Source: a virus. Taken from it: a DNA stretch of 40,682 nucleotides. The translations under genes were made by a program, and so were the position numbers. Each line of letters begins with the position of its first letter. Position 1 is the stretch's first letter. Positions 6,660-15,053 of the stretch are shown piece by piece. The notes below the pieces were generated by a model. The model worked only from the letters and a program-made list of their open reading frames with translations, made no database searches and had not been told where the DNA came from. The stretch lies in IMG/VR virus record IMGVR_UViG_3300018080_000061, positions 1 through 40,682 of that record; one strand, given 5' to 3'.

Positions 6660-6968
6660 TTATTCATCTTCTGCAAAAAACGACATATAATCAACCTGTC
6701 CTAATGCTTCTAAGCTGTTAGCATCTAATATTGCTGCTTCCATAGAATCCACATGAGCTATAATAGCAGCTCTTTCTGTAGCAATAGCAGCAGGTATAGC
6801 CACGCTTCTTTCTGCTAAGCGAGTTACATACCAGTCTGTTTTAGACAAAACTTTATAAGCTCTGTCTTTTAAGATTTTTACAGCTATTGGCTTTTCTTCT
6901 TCTAGGACTCTTGTATCAATAACATTGATAAGCTCGCCGTTTTCATAAAATTCTTCTCTTGTGCCCAT
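6660..6968 (-). CDS. tail fibre assembly chaperone-like protein
   Basis: The protein has 102 residues. The motif LKDRAYKVLSKTDWYVTRLA followed by ERSVAIPAAIATERAAI matches the phage tail-assembly chaperone pattern: R-x-x-LL-x-x-TDWYV-x-R-x-x-E-x-x-x-xIP-x-x-I-x-x-xR. These proteins help fold or attach fibre tips. It lies between two tail appendage genes, as expected. AAGGAG precedes the ATG. Assignment is by motif memory. Confidence 0.7.
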   Translation of the reverse strand: MGTREEFYENGELINVIDTRVLEEEKPIAVKILKDRAYKVLSKTDWYVTRLAERSVAIPAAIATERAAIIAHVDSMEAAILDANSLEALGQVDYMSFFAEDE

Positions 6969-6982
6969 GGTTTTCTCCTTTT

Positions 6983-9049
6983 TTATGTCATTAGATAAAA
7001 TATAGTAGGCGGTTCTAGCGCTGAAGATACGCTAGCAGTTCCTCCTAATGTATAATTTGCAGGCAAAACTCCAAAAGCAGTAGGATCAAAAATTACATTA
7101 TAAGCTGGGCTTCCTGTTGCTACGGAATGACCAATGGTATTTCTAGATATACCAGTTCTTCTAAGTGCAATATTTGCAACATCTACGACGTATAATATCC
7201 ATATCACTCCATGAGGTATATCAACAGCTCCAGCGACCCATTTAAAGCCAATAGCACTAGCATCTAGAATACCGGATTCAAAAAATCTAGTTCCTGGCAG
7301 GCCATCATTATCATCGTATAAACCCACTCTAAGCTGTGCATTAACTTGTGCTGTAGAAACATAAACTCCTAATTGTGCAACTGTAATTGCTCCATTAGAG
7401 GTTATGCAATGTGCATATATTCTATCTGCTGTAGTAACGGCGTCAACCTGTGTGTTAGAACTATCATTATAACATATTTGAGGACGGGCTAAGGTTATTA
7501 ACCCATCACCAGCAGGGCCTAAATTTTCCATTCCACCTGCTGCTTGCCAAGAAACAGCTCCACCACCATCTGTAGTAAGAACTTCTCCAGCTCCACCATC
7601 AGCAACAGGAAATGTATAAGCTTCACTAAATGTTATAGCACCTGTAGCTGCTGCTATCTCAAAGGATGATGTTCCAGTAGACGGATCAACATTAGGTCCT
7701 ATCTTAAAAGCATCAGTATCACTGTTATCAATACCTGCACTAAATGCCGTTGAACCTGTTATTAACCATTGGACATACGGATCACCTGTTGAAGTTGTTC
7801 CTCCAACACTTATATTCAATGCAGCATCTCCAGCAGTCGCAGTATTATCAGTATTCATTATATTTATTTGCTCAACATCTGCGGGTCTTAGACTTCTACA
7901 AGTAAAGTCTCCGTCTATCAATGAGCTTGCACATGTAAAGTTCCCTGTTCCAACAATATTAACTCCATTAGCAGCTATGATATCGTCAAACTGAGAAACC
8001 ACAGTTGAAGTATTTCCCACATGGAATGAATAAGCAGTATTTGCAGTAATATGTATGTGATTATAAAAGAATCTAGAAGAAGTAGCTGTATCATCAGAAA
8101 AAAAGCCATAACAGTTACCATTACCAGTTATATGGATTGTGTTTCTAAAATATTCATGGTCTACTCCTGTGCCACCAATATAGGCTAATCCAGCAATATT
8201 CGTAGCTGTTGTATCATCTATAAAAATAATACAATCATGAATTTGAAAGTTACCTGTCGTTGCTAAGTCTATTCCTATGGAAGAAACCAAAGAAGTTCCG
8301 GTATTAGCAATATCTATTTCTTCTATAAGTTGAAGTTGGACTAGCCCTCCATTTGCAACACTAAATGCTGCTTTCTGAGCTGTTCCACCTCCATCACCTG
8401 TATGGTAATAGAAAACTCTTCCAAATATTACAGTTAATGTTCCTGCTCCTGTTACCCTTCCAACTCCTGGTTGATTTACTGCTGCTATGTCAGCTGCTGA
8501 GGTCATACTTATTTGACACTCCTTTAAAACACATTGTCCTGTTGTTCCTTGAATTGTCCAAATAGCAGATGTTGCTGCAGTAACAGAAATTCTAAAGTTT
8601 TTGTATTGAATTCCAGTATAAGCACCAAAGTTTATAACATTAGCATCAGCTTGTGTAATGATACATGTATTAGGTTTTCCATGAGCTATAAGCGTTACAT
8701 CATTTGCAGCATGAGTAATCGTTTCTGTATAGGTTCCTGGTGAGACTAAAATTGTATCTCCGGCATCGGCTGCTGTTACGGCAGATTGAATAGTAAGCTT
8801 AGCATTCTCTATGTTTAGACCGCTATTTGCATCATTACCATGTTTTGCAACATAGATAATATTCTCTTGAGCGTCGACTTCCATTGTAAGTTGATTGCTT
8901 GCAGGAACACCGGTCATTGTTAAACCTACACCACCAAGTAAATCTATGTTGAATGCACCATCAGGTCCGACTGCACCTCCAGCATCTCCTGTTAAAAACT
9001 CAATATCCGGAAGAGGTGTGTTGTCTGGAAAAACTTGAAATTGTGACAT
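6983..9049 (-). CDS. beta-helix tail spike protein
   Basis: The protein has 688 residues. After an N-terminal region (1-75), the segment IYVAKHGNDANSG followed by AKLTIQSAVTAADAGDTILV and SPGTYTE (about 76-120) is the start signature of a right-handed parallel beta-helix. The repetitive helix continues to about 385. A copy of the module shared with the neighbouring 593-residue protein follows (NTDN, GDPYVQW, FSAGIDNSDTD, about 395-470), then a C-terminal jelly-roll-like domain (about 510-688; SSALEPPTIFYLMT at the end). Such spikes bind or degrade host surface glycans. Catalytic residues cannot be assigned by eye. Confidence 0.75.
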   Translation of the reverse strand: MSQFQVFPDNTPLPDIEFLTGDAGGAVGPDGAFNIDLLGGVGLTMTGVPASNQLTMEVDAQENIIYVAKHGNDANSGLNIENAKLTIQSAVTAADAGDTILVSPGTYTETITHAANDVTLIAHGKPNTCIITQADANVINFGAYTGIQYKNFRISVTAATSAIWTIQGTTGQCVLKECQISMTSAADIAAVNQPGVGRVTGAGTLTVIFGRVFYYHTGDGGGTAQKAAFSVANGGLVQLQLIEEIDIANTGTSLVSSIGIDLATTGNFQIHDCIIFIDDTTATNIAGLAYIGGTGVDHEYFRNTIHITGNGNCYGFFSDDTATSSRFFYNHIHITANTAYSFHVGNTSTVVSQFDDIIAANGVNIVGTGNFTCASSLIDGDFTCRSLRPADVEQINIMNTDNTATAGDAALNISVGGTTSTGDPYVQWLITGSTAFSAGIDNSDTDAFKIGPNVDPSTGTSSFEIAAATGAITFSEAYTFPVADGGAGEVLTTDGGGAVSWQAAGGMENLGPAGDGLITLARPQICYNDSSNTQVDAVTTADRIYAHCITSNGAITVAQLGVYVSTAQVNAQLRVGLYDDNDGLPGTRFFESGILDASAIGFKWVAGAVDIPHGVIWILYVVDVANIALRRTGISRNTIGHSVATGSPAYNVIFDPTAFGVLPANYTLGGTASVSSALEPPTIFYLMT

Positions 9050-9058
9050 TGCTTACTC

Positions 9059-9391
9059 CTATGCTCTTATTATTTCTACGTGTACATTTCCTGCGGTAGC
9101 TGCTCCTACTTGCTGTCTTACATAAATAACAGTTCCTTCTGCTATAAAGAACCCATCATCACGGACTTTATTTGCTGTTATGTCAAGAACCTCTCCTCCG
9201 CTTGGAAGTAATGTACTGTGTACGTTTACTCCATCGAATGAAAATTCCATAGCTGCATCTGTAAAGTTTTTGATTTTGATTATTCTTGGTGGACTAGCGA
9301 CTGCTGCTCCAACTGCTGCGAATGCTGCTCCAATTGCTCCGAAAGCTAAGGTGCGTGTAGCATCAAATATAGCTCTGTTATTATAAGCCAT
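9059..9391 (-). CDS. small beta-rich virion protein
   Basis: The protein has 110 residues. The N-terminal part is Ala-rich and hydrophobic (AFGAIGAAFAAVGAAVASPP, about 16-35). The rest looks like a beta-sandwich: IIKIKNFTDAAMEFSFDGVN, LLPSGGEVLDI, GTVIYVRQQVG. This resembles small phage head or tail decoration proteins, and the neighbours support a tail-associated role. GAGG precedes the ATG. The specific function is unknown. Confidence 0.65.
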   Translation of the reverse strand: MAYNNRAIFDATRTLAFGAIGAAFAAVGAAVASPPRIIKIKNFTDAAMEFSFDGVNVHSTLLPSGGEVLDITANKVRDDGFFIAEGTVIYVRQQVGAATAGNVHVEIIRA

Positions 9392-9490
9392 TTTCTACCT
9401 CTTGTTTAATGGGCCTCTTTTTTTGTATAGCGATTTTGGCTAGCCCTGTTACTAATAATTTTACTTAACATTAATCGTATGAAACAATTG

Positions 9491-9518
9491 TTGCAAATAT
9501 ATTTTTTATTTATAAAAT
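9491..9518 (+). promoter_or_regulatory. promoter of plus-strand moron gene
   Basis: TTGCAA (9491-9496), 16 bases, TAAAAT (9513-9518), in an extremely AT-rich stretch. The sequence AACAATTGTT (9484-9493) is a perfect dyad at the -35. TTGCAA is itself palindromic, so a minus-strand promoter for the tail genes could share it. Confidence 0.5.
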
Positions 9519-9577
9519 ATTTAGCAGACAGTAAACTGAAGTGCTAACAAATTAACCCCTAAAATAAAGGATTCTAT

Positions 9578-9859
9578 ATGTCAGAAGAAATTAAAAAAGA
9601 ACAACCTCAAGCACCTGAAAAGAAACTATTTGCCAGACCCGCTGGTATTTACGATTACCACGATGGTAAAAATATTACACATTTTATATTTCCTTCAGCA
9701 AACAGTTTAGCAGAAAACTATGCAATTTTATCTTTTATTCGAGACGAAATTTGGAAAGCTTTGGAAGCCCAAAAAAAAGCTGAAAAACAAAAGGATGAAA
9801 AAGAAAAAGCTAAAGAAGATAAAAAAGAAGTGTCAAAAGAAGAAAAATCAGATAAGTAA
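9578..9859 (+). CDS. small charged moron-like protein
   Basis: The protein has 93 residues. Residues 1-65 include a compact region (KKLFARPAGIYDYHDG, ITHFIFPSANSLAENYAIL). Residues 66-93 are almost entirely Lys/Glu/Asp, a flexible highly charged helix. It is the only plus-strand gene between two minus-strand tail genes and has its own promoter (9491) and terminator (9902). That is the classic layout of a moron expressed independently of late genes. AAAGGA lies upstream. The function is unknown. Confidence 0.7.
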   Translation: MSEEIKKEQPQAPEKKLFARPAGIYDYHDGKNITHFIFPSANSLAENYAILSFIRDEIWKALEAQKKAEKQKDEKEKAKEDKKEVSKEEKSDK

Positions 9860-9901
9860 CTTCGGTTCAAGGAAACAACCTTGCCAATGAAGTGAATGTG
9901 C

Positions 9902-9931
9902 AAGCTCAGGCTGATATACCTGGGCTTTTTT
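9902..9931 (+). terminator. rho-independent terminator of moron gene
   Basis: AAGCTCAGG (9902-9910) pairs with CCTGGGCTT (9919-9927) with one G-U pair and an eight-base loop, followed by a run of T to 9931. Upstream, ACTTC (9859-9863) with GAAGT (9889-9893), enclosing CAAGG/CCTTG, could form a second 3' UTR hairpin. Confidence 0.8.
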
Positions 9932-10010
9932 GTTTATGGGAAAAATTCCCATCTGTTCCCATCTTCTTGTCAAAAGTGTTCACCACTGTGACGATTGGGA
10001 AATGTTTGGG

Positions 10011-10739
10011 CTAGGGGGTATTTTTCTCCTTCTTTTTTAGCTTGATAGCCTCTATTGCCTCTTTATGGATTAAGCCTTTGCGTAGATAGTTATGGATATA
10101 ACGATGACACGATTTGCATAATGGTATGAGATTTGTTATATCATTATTAGTTCTATCCTGATCAATGTGATGAACATCTATTTTTTTAATATTTTCTTCC
10201 TTACATATAAAACATTTTGGTGAAAAATATTTTAAAGCTTTTTTTCGAAATGACCCGATTCCATTCTTATATTTTAAAGGACCTGTTTCTTTTCCTATTT
10301 TTTTATATATTTCAGAAGTAGAACAATGCTTACATAATTTTGTTTTATATTTAAAATCATTTCTTACAATTCTTTCTAAGCCACATTTAGGACATTTAAT
10401 TTTATATCCTCTTTGTCTTGCTTTGCCATGTATTACAAAAACTTCATTATCTTTAACACATGATTTTTTATGTTTTTGACTGCATGAAGAGCAATATTTT
10501 GCATTATTAGATAATCTGACTGTTTCTTTCTTCCCACAATCTAAACATTTACGGACTCTACCAGTATATTTTTTCCCTTTAGAATAATAGATTATTTCTC
10601 TATAAGACCTTTTACATTTTAAACAAACTTTTCCTAAATTATTATCACGGACTATTTCTTCATTTCCACATTTTTCACAAACACGAACTCTTCCTTTATA
10701 TTTCCTTCCTTTAGAATCAAAATAAAAAACTGACTCCAT
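10011..10739 (-). CDS. free-standing HNH endonuclease with three zinc ribbons
   Basis: The protein has 242 residues. Three CxxC...CxxC ribbons come first: C21/C24/C39/C42, C65/C68/C83/C86 and C116/C119/C136/C139. The first two share a duplicated lead-in, KGRKYKGRVRVC and KGKKYTGRVRKC. The HNH domain follows with C176/C179, H190-H191, N and C208/C211/H212 (local DVHHIDQDRTNND and LCKSCH). These are freestanding homing nucleases that cleave and convert neighbouring alleles. It lies between two tail genes, outside any intron I can see, with GAGG upstream of the ATG. Confidence 0.85.
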   Translation of the reverse strand: MESVFYFDSKGRKYKGRVRVCEKCGNEEIVRDNNLGKVCLKCKRSYREIIYYSKGKKYTGRVRKCLDCGKKETVRLSNNAKYCSSCSQKHKKSCVKDNEVFVIHGKARQRGYKIKCPKCGLERIVRNDFKYKTKLCKHCSTSEIYKKIGKETGPLKYKNGIGSFRKKALKYFSPKCFICKEENIKKIDVHHIDQDRTNNDITNLIPLCKSCHRYIHNYLRKGLIHKEAIEAIKLKKKEKNTP

Positions 10740-10822
10740 ATTTACCTCTTAGTATTTATGGAATCAGCTTATCTGTTTTATCAGATTATATCAATATTTA
10801 ATTTACTTTTTTCATAAGTCAC

Positions 10823-13800
10823 TTAAACCCAAGATTGATATCCGCATTTGAAACTTTGCATGGTTATTGCGCTTGGAGCTCCTCCCGCTGCAATAAATAA
10901 ATGGTGCACAAATGGAATAACAACATCTCCATTATCAAATGTTAATGCTTGTGTTGAACTTGGTGCAACGCCATCTATCAAATACGTGCAAACACCCGCA
11001 TCTGAAACATTCATTCTTAAAACATGAGTTTCATTATCAGCAAATGCATCAGTTGTATTTACATATGCCCAACCACCAGCATTTAAATTACTACCGATAA
11101 TAACTGTATCAGCATTAGTGGTTTGATGTAATCCAATAACTCCGGCATCGGTATAATTCGCAAAGACTGCATTAGGGGCACCTCTTTTTCTAAAACCAAC
11201 CCATAAAGGATCTGAGGAACCAGCATCTACCACTTTAAAACTTGCTTCGACAAAAAATGCTGCATCTGTTCCTATAGTAAAACTATGTCTAGAACGTGTT
11301 GTGTGGCCAAAATATAGCTCACAACCTTCTGCGTTGGTAAGGTCTAGAGAAATCAACAATCCATCATCAGTTAAACGAGGAGCTATAATTGTCTCGCCAC
11401 CCGCTGCAATGATAAATTGTTCCATTACAGTACGATCTTGCATATACATGATGTTATAATCGCCATTTGCTCCGGTTGGTACACCACCAGTATTTGCTTT
11501 TGACTGAAGTATCACATCAACATCAAAGCTTTCAATATTGGTATTTGTTGGATTACTAGACCTAGTCGCCACATCCCCACTGAAAGTCACGCCTTCAGTA
11601 TCCACAGCAATAGTACTAGAATTCTGGAATCTTACATCAGCATTAGTAAAGCCACTTGTAGAAGCGGCAAAATCTAAACCATACAAAAAGTCTGGAATTG
11701 CATTTGTTCCTTGAACAGTACCAAATGCCGCAGCCGCAGCAACACCAGCAGAACCTGTTGGTGTGTCCAATCTAGAAACAAGAACACCATAAGCTTTAGA
11801 ATCCATATAAGCATAGTATTCAAGAAGAGAAGCAACACCAGCAACCATTCCAGCAGGTACAGCAGTTCCTGCTGTTCCATCTAGATAACCTTTTACACCA
11901 CAAGCAAGATATGCCGGTAGATCGGCTATATCAGTTTCTTCAAGATTTAACCAACCTTCAGCTCCAGCAGCTGTTGAAGCAATGACAGAACCGTCGCTTT
12001 GCTCGCAATAGCCTTGAACACCAAATGTAGTAAGAGCGTTTGACCCTGAAATCATATCTAAGGCACCTGTAACAGCAACAGGAGAATGTGATCCATCTCC
12101 ACTAGAAACAGTCATATTTCCTTCAACAGCACTTAAAGCAGATGCACCTGATGCCGTAGCATCATCGCAATAAGCTTGAATGATATTACTATCTAATCCA
12201 AAGACATTAACACGATAAGTGCTATCACCTGCTATGATTTTGGTTGTTCTTGTCTCAGGACCATAGTTCATAGTTAGCGTTGCAGCTAAGTTTGAACCAT
12301 CTAGAAATTCAACTCCAGATAAGTAAACTTCTCCAGCACCAGCTCCTGCAATACATGGGTTAGCAGAAGAGTCAATCGTTGTATTTGTCAACTGTATGAT
12401 ACCAGTAGAACTTTGTGTTACGGCAGCATTAGCTCCTGTCACAAAGGAAGAATTACTTACTTGTAAAGTAGAAGTATCTGCAACAGTAATCATGTCAGCA
12501 AAATAATTGCCTTGATGAGCAGCAGTAGTTGTAGCACCAGCTACTATAACAGGAATGTTTATTCTAGAGCTTCTAAAGTCTAATGTTCCTCCAGATTTTG
12601 CAATATTAGTTGCACCAGCTCCAAGAGAAGAATCCCAGATATTAACAACAGATGTGCCTTGGTTATTAACAATACCGTTAATAGTAGAGTTATCACCACA
12701 TTGAATAATATCAATAGTTCCTGTCCAGTTAGCACAATCTACGATATATCCATTATCAGTATTAAAGGCTACATTGTAGAAAGTCATTCTGGTTGTCCCA
12801 GCAGCTGCAGAAGTAACAATGTCTGTAGTTGAAGTCATTGTTAAGTCATTAAATGCAATAGTACCGGCATCAGGAGGTGTCACAACACCTGTGATAACAG
12901 TATCTAAGCCGCTTCCTTGAATGGTTTGTCCATCATATAGGGTAAGGTCTTCAGTAAAAGTTCCTGGTTGTACAATAATCAATGCATCGTTACCAATGGT
13001 ATTAGCATCATTGATTGCAGCTTGGATAGTTTCATAATTTCCAGTATCTCCAACAATAAATGGAGAATTTCTATCTGTTGCTCTTGAATAAGCAACTGTT
13101 AAAGTTCCTGCTATAGCACTATTTTGTGGAAAAGTTACACTTCCCAAAGTCATAACACCAGCACCGGCTCCTCCAATAGGAGTTGCATTAGAACTATTAA
13201 TAACAACTTCACTCAAACTTATTACACCAGCAGATCCATGAGAAATTGCAGCATTAGCTCCTGTAGCAAATCTACTATTAGTTATTGCTAATGTAGCAGT
13301 AGCAGCAGTAGTTAAAGTTTCATCTAGCCAACTTCCACCATTAATAACATTTGCTCCAGCTCCCTGAATAGTAATAGGACACTGAAAATGTATATTAAAA
13401 AATGTACAATTTCCTGAAACAATCATTGTATTTCCGACACCTGCTCCAATAGTAGCATCAGTCATAAATACATCTGCACCACCTGTATTATTAACTACAC
13501 CGTCATTTGTAGACGCTGACCCTATATCAAAATATACAAAAGACCCAGTCCAGTTAACTAAATTAAACACATATCCGTTTGTTACATTAACAGCACAATC
13601 TTCCATTATAATATCAGTTGTTCCTGCTACTGCACTGTTAAATATATCTGTAGCACTTTGAAAAAGGCATCTAAAAATATTTAAAGTTCCTGATGCAGGA
13701 GGGGTATGGGTTCCTGCTATCACTGTTCCGCTTTCATTGTCCCCTTGAAGCCAAATGTTATCGTAGAAAGTTAAATTTTCCGTATATGTCCCGCTTCGCA

Positions 13801-14134
13801 CATACACGAGAGCTGCTACTCCTGCTGCATTAGCAGCATCAAGAGCAGCCTGAATTGTGACATATCCAGCTGTTCCTGCACTATCTACGACGTATCGTGA
13901 AATAGGGCTAGTCCCAGGTCCCATAGAATTTAAAATGTCCCAAGAAGCAACACCTCCTGCGACCTTGGTAAGTTGCCAAATATCATCATTTGGTTCGTCA
14001 AGCCATTGAGTCATAATCTCATAGCCCACGTCATTTGCAGTAGGAGCTCTTTGAGCAATAATCGGAGCTGGATTTAGATTAGGAGTGGGACCTCCTAAGC
14101 CTAAGCCATATGCCGATCTAGGTTGTTTAGCCAT
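10823..14134 (-). CDS. large tail spike with duplicated beta-helix
   Basis: The protein has 1103 residues. The N-terminal attachment motif (about 27-60: RAPTANDVG, TQWLDE, DDIWQL) is shared with the 593-residue tail protein. Two long copies of a beta-helix unit follow, about 85-345 and 365-640. Both copies open with TIQAA(L/I)-x-DA, (L/I)-V-x-P/R-S/P-GT-(Y/F)-TE(N/D)LT(F/L)YD and contain TT-(D/R)-x-x-(M/F)-(E/Y), NLVNWTG/DCANWTG and GAGAG(V/E). The middle (650-880) is Ala/Gly/Ser-rich. The C-terminus (about 890-1103) looks like a lectin-type jelly roll (NVSDAGVCTYLIDG, HHLFIAAGG). Likely host-surface binding or depolymerase; catalysis not assignable. Confidence 0.75.
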   Translation of the reverse strand: MAKQPRSAYGLGLGGPTPNLNPAPIIAQRAPTANDVGYEIMTQWLDEPNDDIWQLTKVAGGVASWDILNSMGPGTSPISRYVVDSAGTAGYVTIQAALDAANAAGVAALVYVRSGTYTENLTFYDNIWLQGDNESGTVIAGTHTPPASGTLNIFRCLFQSATDIFNSAVAGTTDIIMEDCAVNVTNGYVFNLVNWTGSFVYFDIGSASTNDGVVNNTGGADVFMTDATIGAGVGNTMIVSGNCTFFNIHFQCPITIQGAGANVINGGSWLDETLTTAATATLAITNSRFATGANAAISHGSAGVISLSEVVINSSNATPIGGAGAGVMTLGSVTFPQNSAIAGTLTVAYSRATDRNSPFIVGDTGNYETIQAAINDANTIGNDALIIVQPGTFTEDLTLYDGQTIQGSGLDTVITGVVTPPDAGTIAFNDLTMTSTTDIVTSAAAGTTRMTFYNVAFNTDNGYIVDCANWTGTIDIIQCGDNSTINGIVNNQGTSVVNIWDSSLGAGATNIAKSGGTLDFRSSRINIPVIVAGATTTAAHQGNYFADMITVADTSTLQVSNSSFVTGANAAVTQSSTGIIQLTNTTIDSSANPCIAGAGAGEVYLSGVEFLDGSNLAATLTMNYGPETRTTKIIAGDSTYRVNVFGLDSNIIQAYCDDATASGASALSAVEGNMTVSSGDGSHSPVAVTGALDMISGSNALTTFGVQGYCEQSDGSVIASTAAGAEGWLNLEETDIADLPAYLACGVKGYLDGTAGTAVPAGMVAGVASLLEYYAYMDSKAYGVLVSRLDTPTGSAGVAAAAAFGTVQGTNAIPDFLYGLDFAASTSGFTNADVRFQNSSTIAVDTEGVTFSGDVATRSSNPTNTNIESFDVDVILQSKANTGGVPTGANGDYNIMYMQDRTVMEQFIIAAGGETIIAPRLTDDGLLISLDLTNAEGCELYFGHTTRSRHSFTIGTDAAFFVEASFKVVDAGSSDPLWVGFRKRGAPNAVFANYTDAGVIGLHQTTNADTVIIGSNLNAGGWAYVNTTDAFADNETHVLRMNVSDAGVCTYLIDGVAPSSTQALTFDNGDVVIPFVHHLFIAAGGAPSAITMQSFKCGYQSWV

Positions 14135-14165
14135 AATTTTTCCTTGTTTTAATTTTGTTAATTTG

Positions 14166-14193
14166 TTACAATGAACTTTTGTTCACCTAAATA
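14166..14193 (+). promoter_or_regulatory. promoter with TGAAC/GTTCA operator
   Basis: TTACAA (14166-14171), 16 bases, TAAATA (14188-14193). The spacer is occupied by a perfect dyad, TGAAC-TTTT-GTTCA (14172-14185). The predicted transcript begins only a few bases before the ATG at 14206, so translation may be nearly leaderless; no Shine-Dalgarno is visible. The ribbon-helix-helix product just downstream is the obvious candidate binder. Confidence 0.6.
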
Positions 14194-14205
14194 AAAGTTT
14201 GACAT

Positions 14206-14364
14206 ATGAAAGAGATAAAAGAAACAAAAAAAAGATTATCTATTGAACTAGATGAATATAAACATATGGAAATTAAACTTGCAGCAGCTAGTAGAGGAAT
14301 AACAATCAAAAAATTTATAGAAAATGCACTATGTGCTTATGGAAAATTGTTAAGGGAAAAGTAA
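14206..14364 (+). CDS. ribbon-helix-helix DNA-binding regulator
   Basis: The protein has 52 residues, with KKRLSIELDEYKHMEIKLAA followed by ASRGITIKKFIENAL. A beta strand with alternating residues, a helix, a G-I-T/S turn and a second helix is the Arc/ParD/CopG fold, which dimerises and reads the major groove with its strand. It heads the plus-strand cassette containing the two alpha-CTD-like proteins. A dyad operator lies in its promoter, so autoregulation is likely. No toxin gene is recognisable next to it. Confidence 0.8.
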   Translation: MKEIKETKKRLSIELDEYKHMEIKLAAASRGITIKKFIENALCAYGKLLREK

Positions 14365-14378
14365 AGAAGGAGCAAATA

Positions 14379-15053
14379 ATGGAAAAATTACCAGACAAAG
14401 ATTTTATACGATGCAAGAAATGCAATAAACCTATTAACAAAGCTATGATAGATTTCAATCTATATAATCTTCCTAGATTTGTAGACCAATGTAAGGATTG
14501 CGAATTTCAAGATAGAAAACTATTAGAAAAACCTAAAGAAGACTTGATTAATAGCATAAAAATAGCTGAGACATTTTATAAATTTTCTGAAGGAAAGCTT
14601 CAAGATTTAGAGATTAGATTTGCTGAATTTCAACGTACACTTAAAACAGATTTACAAACTCAACATAAACAAATCGCCCACGATCACTATACCTTAAACA
14701 ATAGACTATCTTCTTTAGAGGACAATTGGAATAAAAAGTATGTGAATTTAGAGGATTATAAAAATAACGATAAAGTAATTTCTGAAACGCTAGAAGATCA
14801 TGAATGTAGATTAAGTTATTTTACGGAGTTTTTGGAAAAGTTCTCTAAATCTAAAAACCCTGAATTTATCGATTTTTCAAAGTTTCCAAGCGCATTACAA
14901 TCTGTACTTAAAAATAGATGTATTTTCTTGATATCACAGCTTAAAGATATCGCTTCCAGAACCATATATGTTGATAGACTAGGTAATAGAAGTCTCTCTA
15001 AGATTAAAGATTATTTAAAAGAATTAGATAAAAACAAAAAGGAGAGAAGATGA
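14379..15053 (+). CDS. zinc-ribbon, coiled-coil protein with alpha-CTD-like C-terminus
   Basis: The protein has 224 residues. The start at 14379 follows AAGGAG; an in-frame start at 14331 has no ribosome site. C12-x2-C15 and C38-x2-C41 form an N-terminal zinc ribbon. Residues about 45-160 are a long charged helical region. Residues about 168-217 (FPSALQSVLKNRCIFLISQL, then YVDRLGNRSLSKIKDYL) follow the helix-hairpin-helix pattern of the RNA polymerase alpha C-terminal domain, ending LGxxSLxxIKxxL. It overlaps by four bases the next gene, which has a much clearer alpha-CTD. Interaction with host RNA polymerase or DNA is inferred. Confidence 0.7.
   Translation: MEKLPDKDFIRCKKCNKPINKAMIDFNLYNLPRFVDQCKDCEFQDRKLLEKPKEDLINSIKIAETFYKFSEGKLQDLEIRFAEFQRTLKTDLQTQHKQIAHDHYTLNNRLSSLEDNWNKKYVNLEDYKNNDKVISETLEDHECRLSYFTEFLEKFSKSKNPEFIDFSKFPSALQSVLKNRCIFLISQLKDIASRTIYVDRLGNRSLSKIKDYLKELDKNKKERR

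Noticed and set aside
10823-14134. Repetitive Ala/Gly/Thr-rich DNA as tandem or CRISPR-like repeats
   Set aside because: The repeats are in-frame protein modules of beta-helix spikes, with variable DNA and no regular spacer pattern. No CRISPR array is present in the window.
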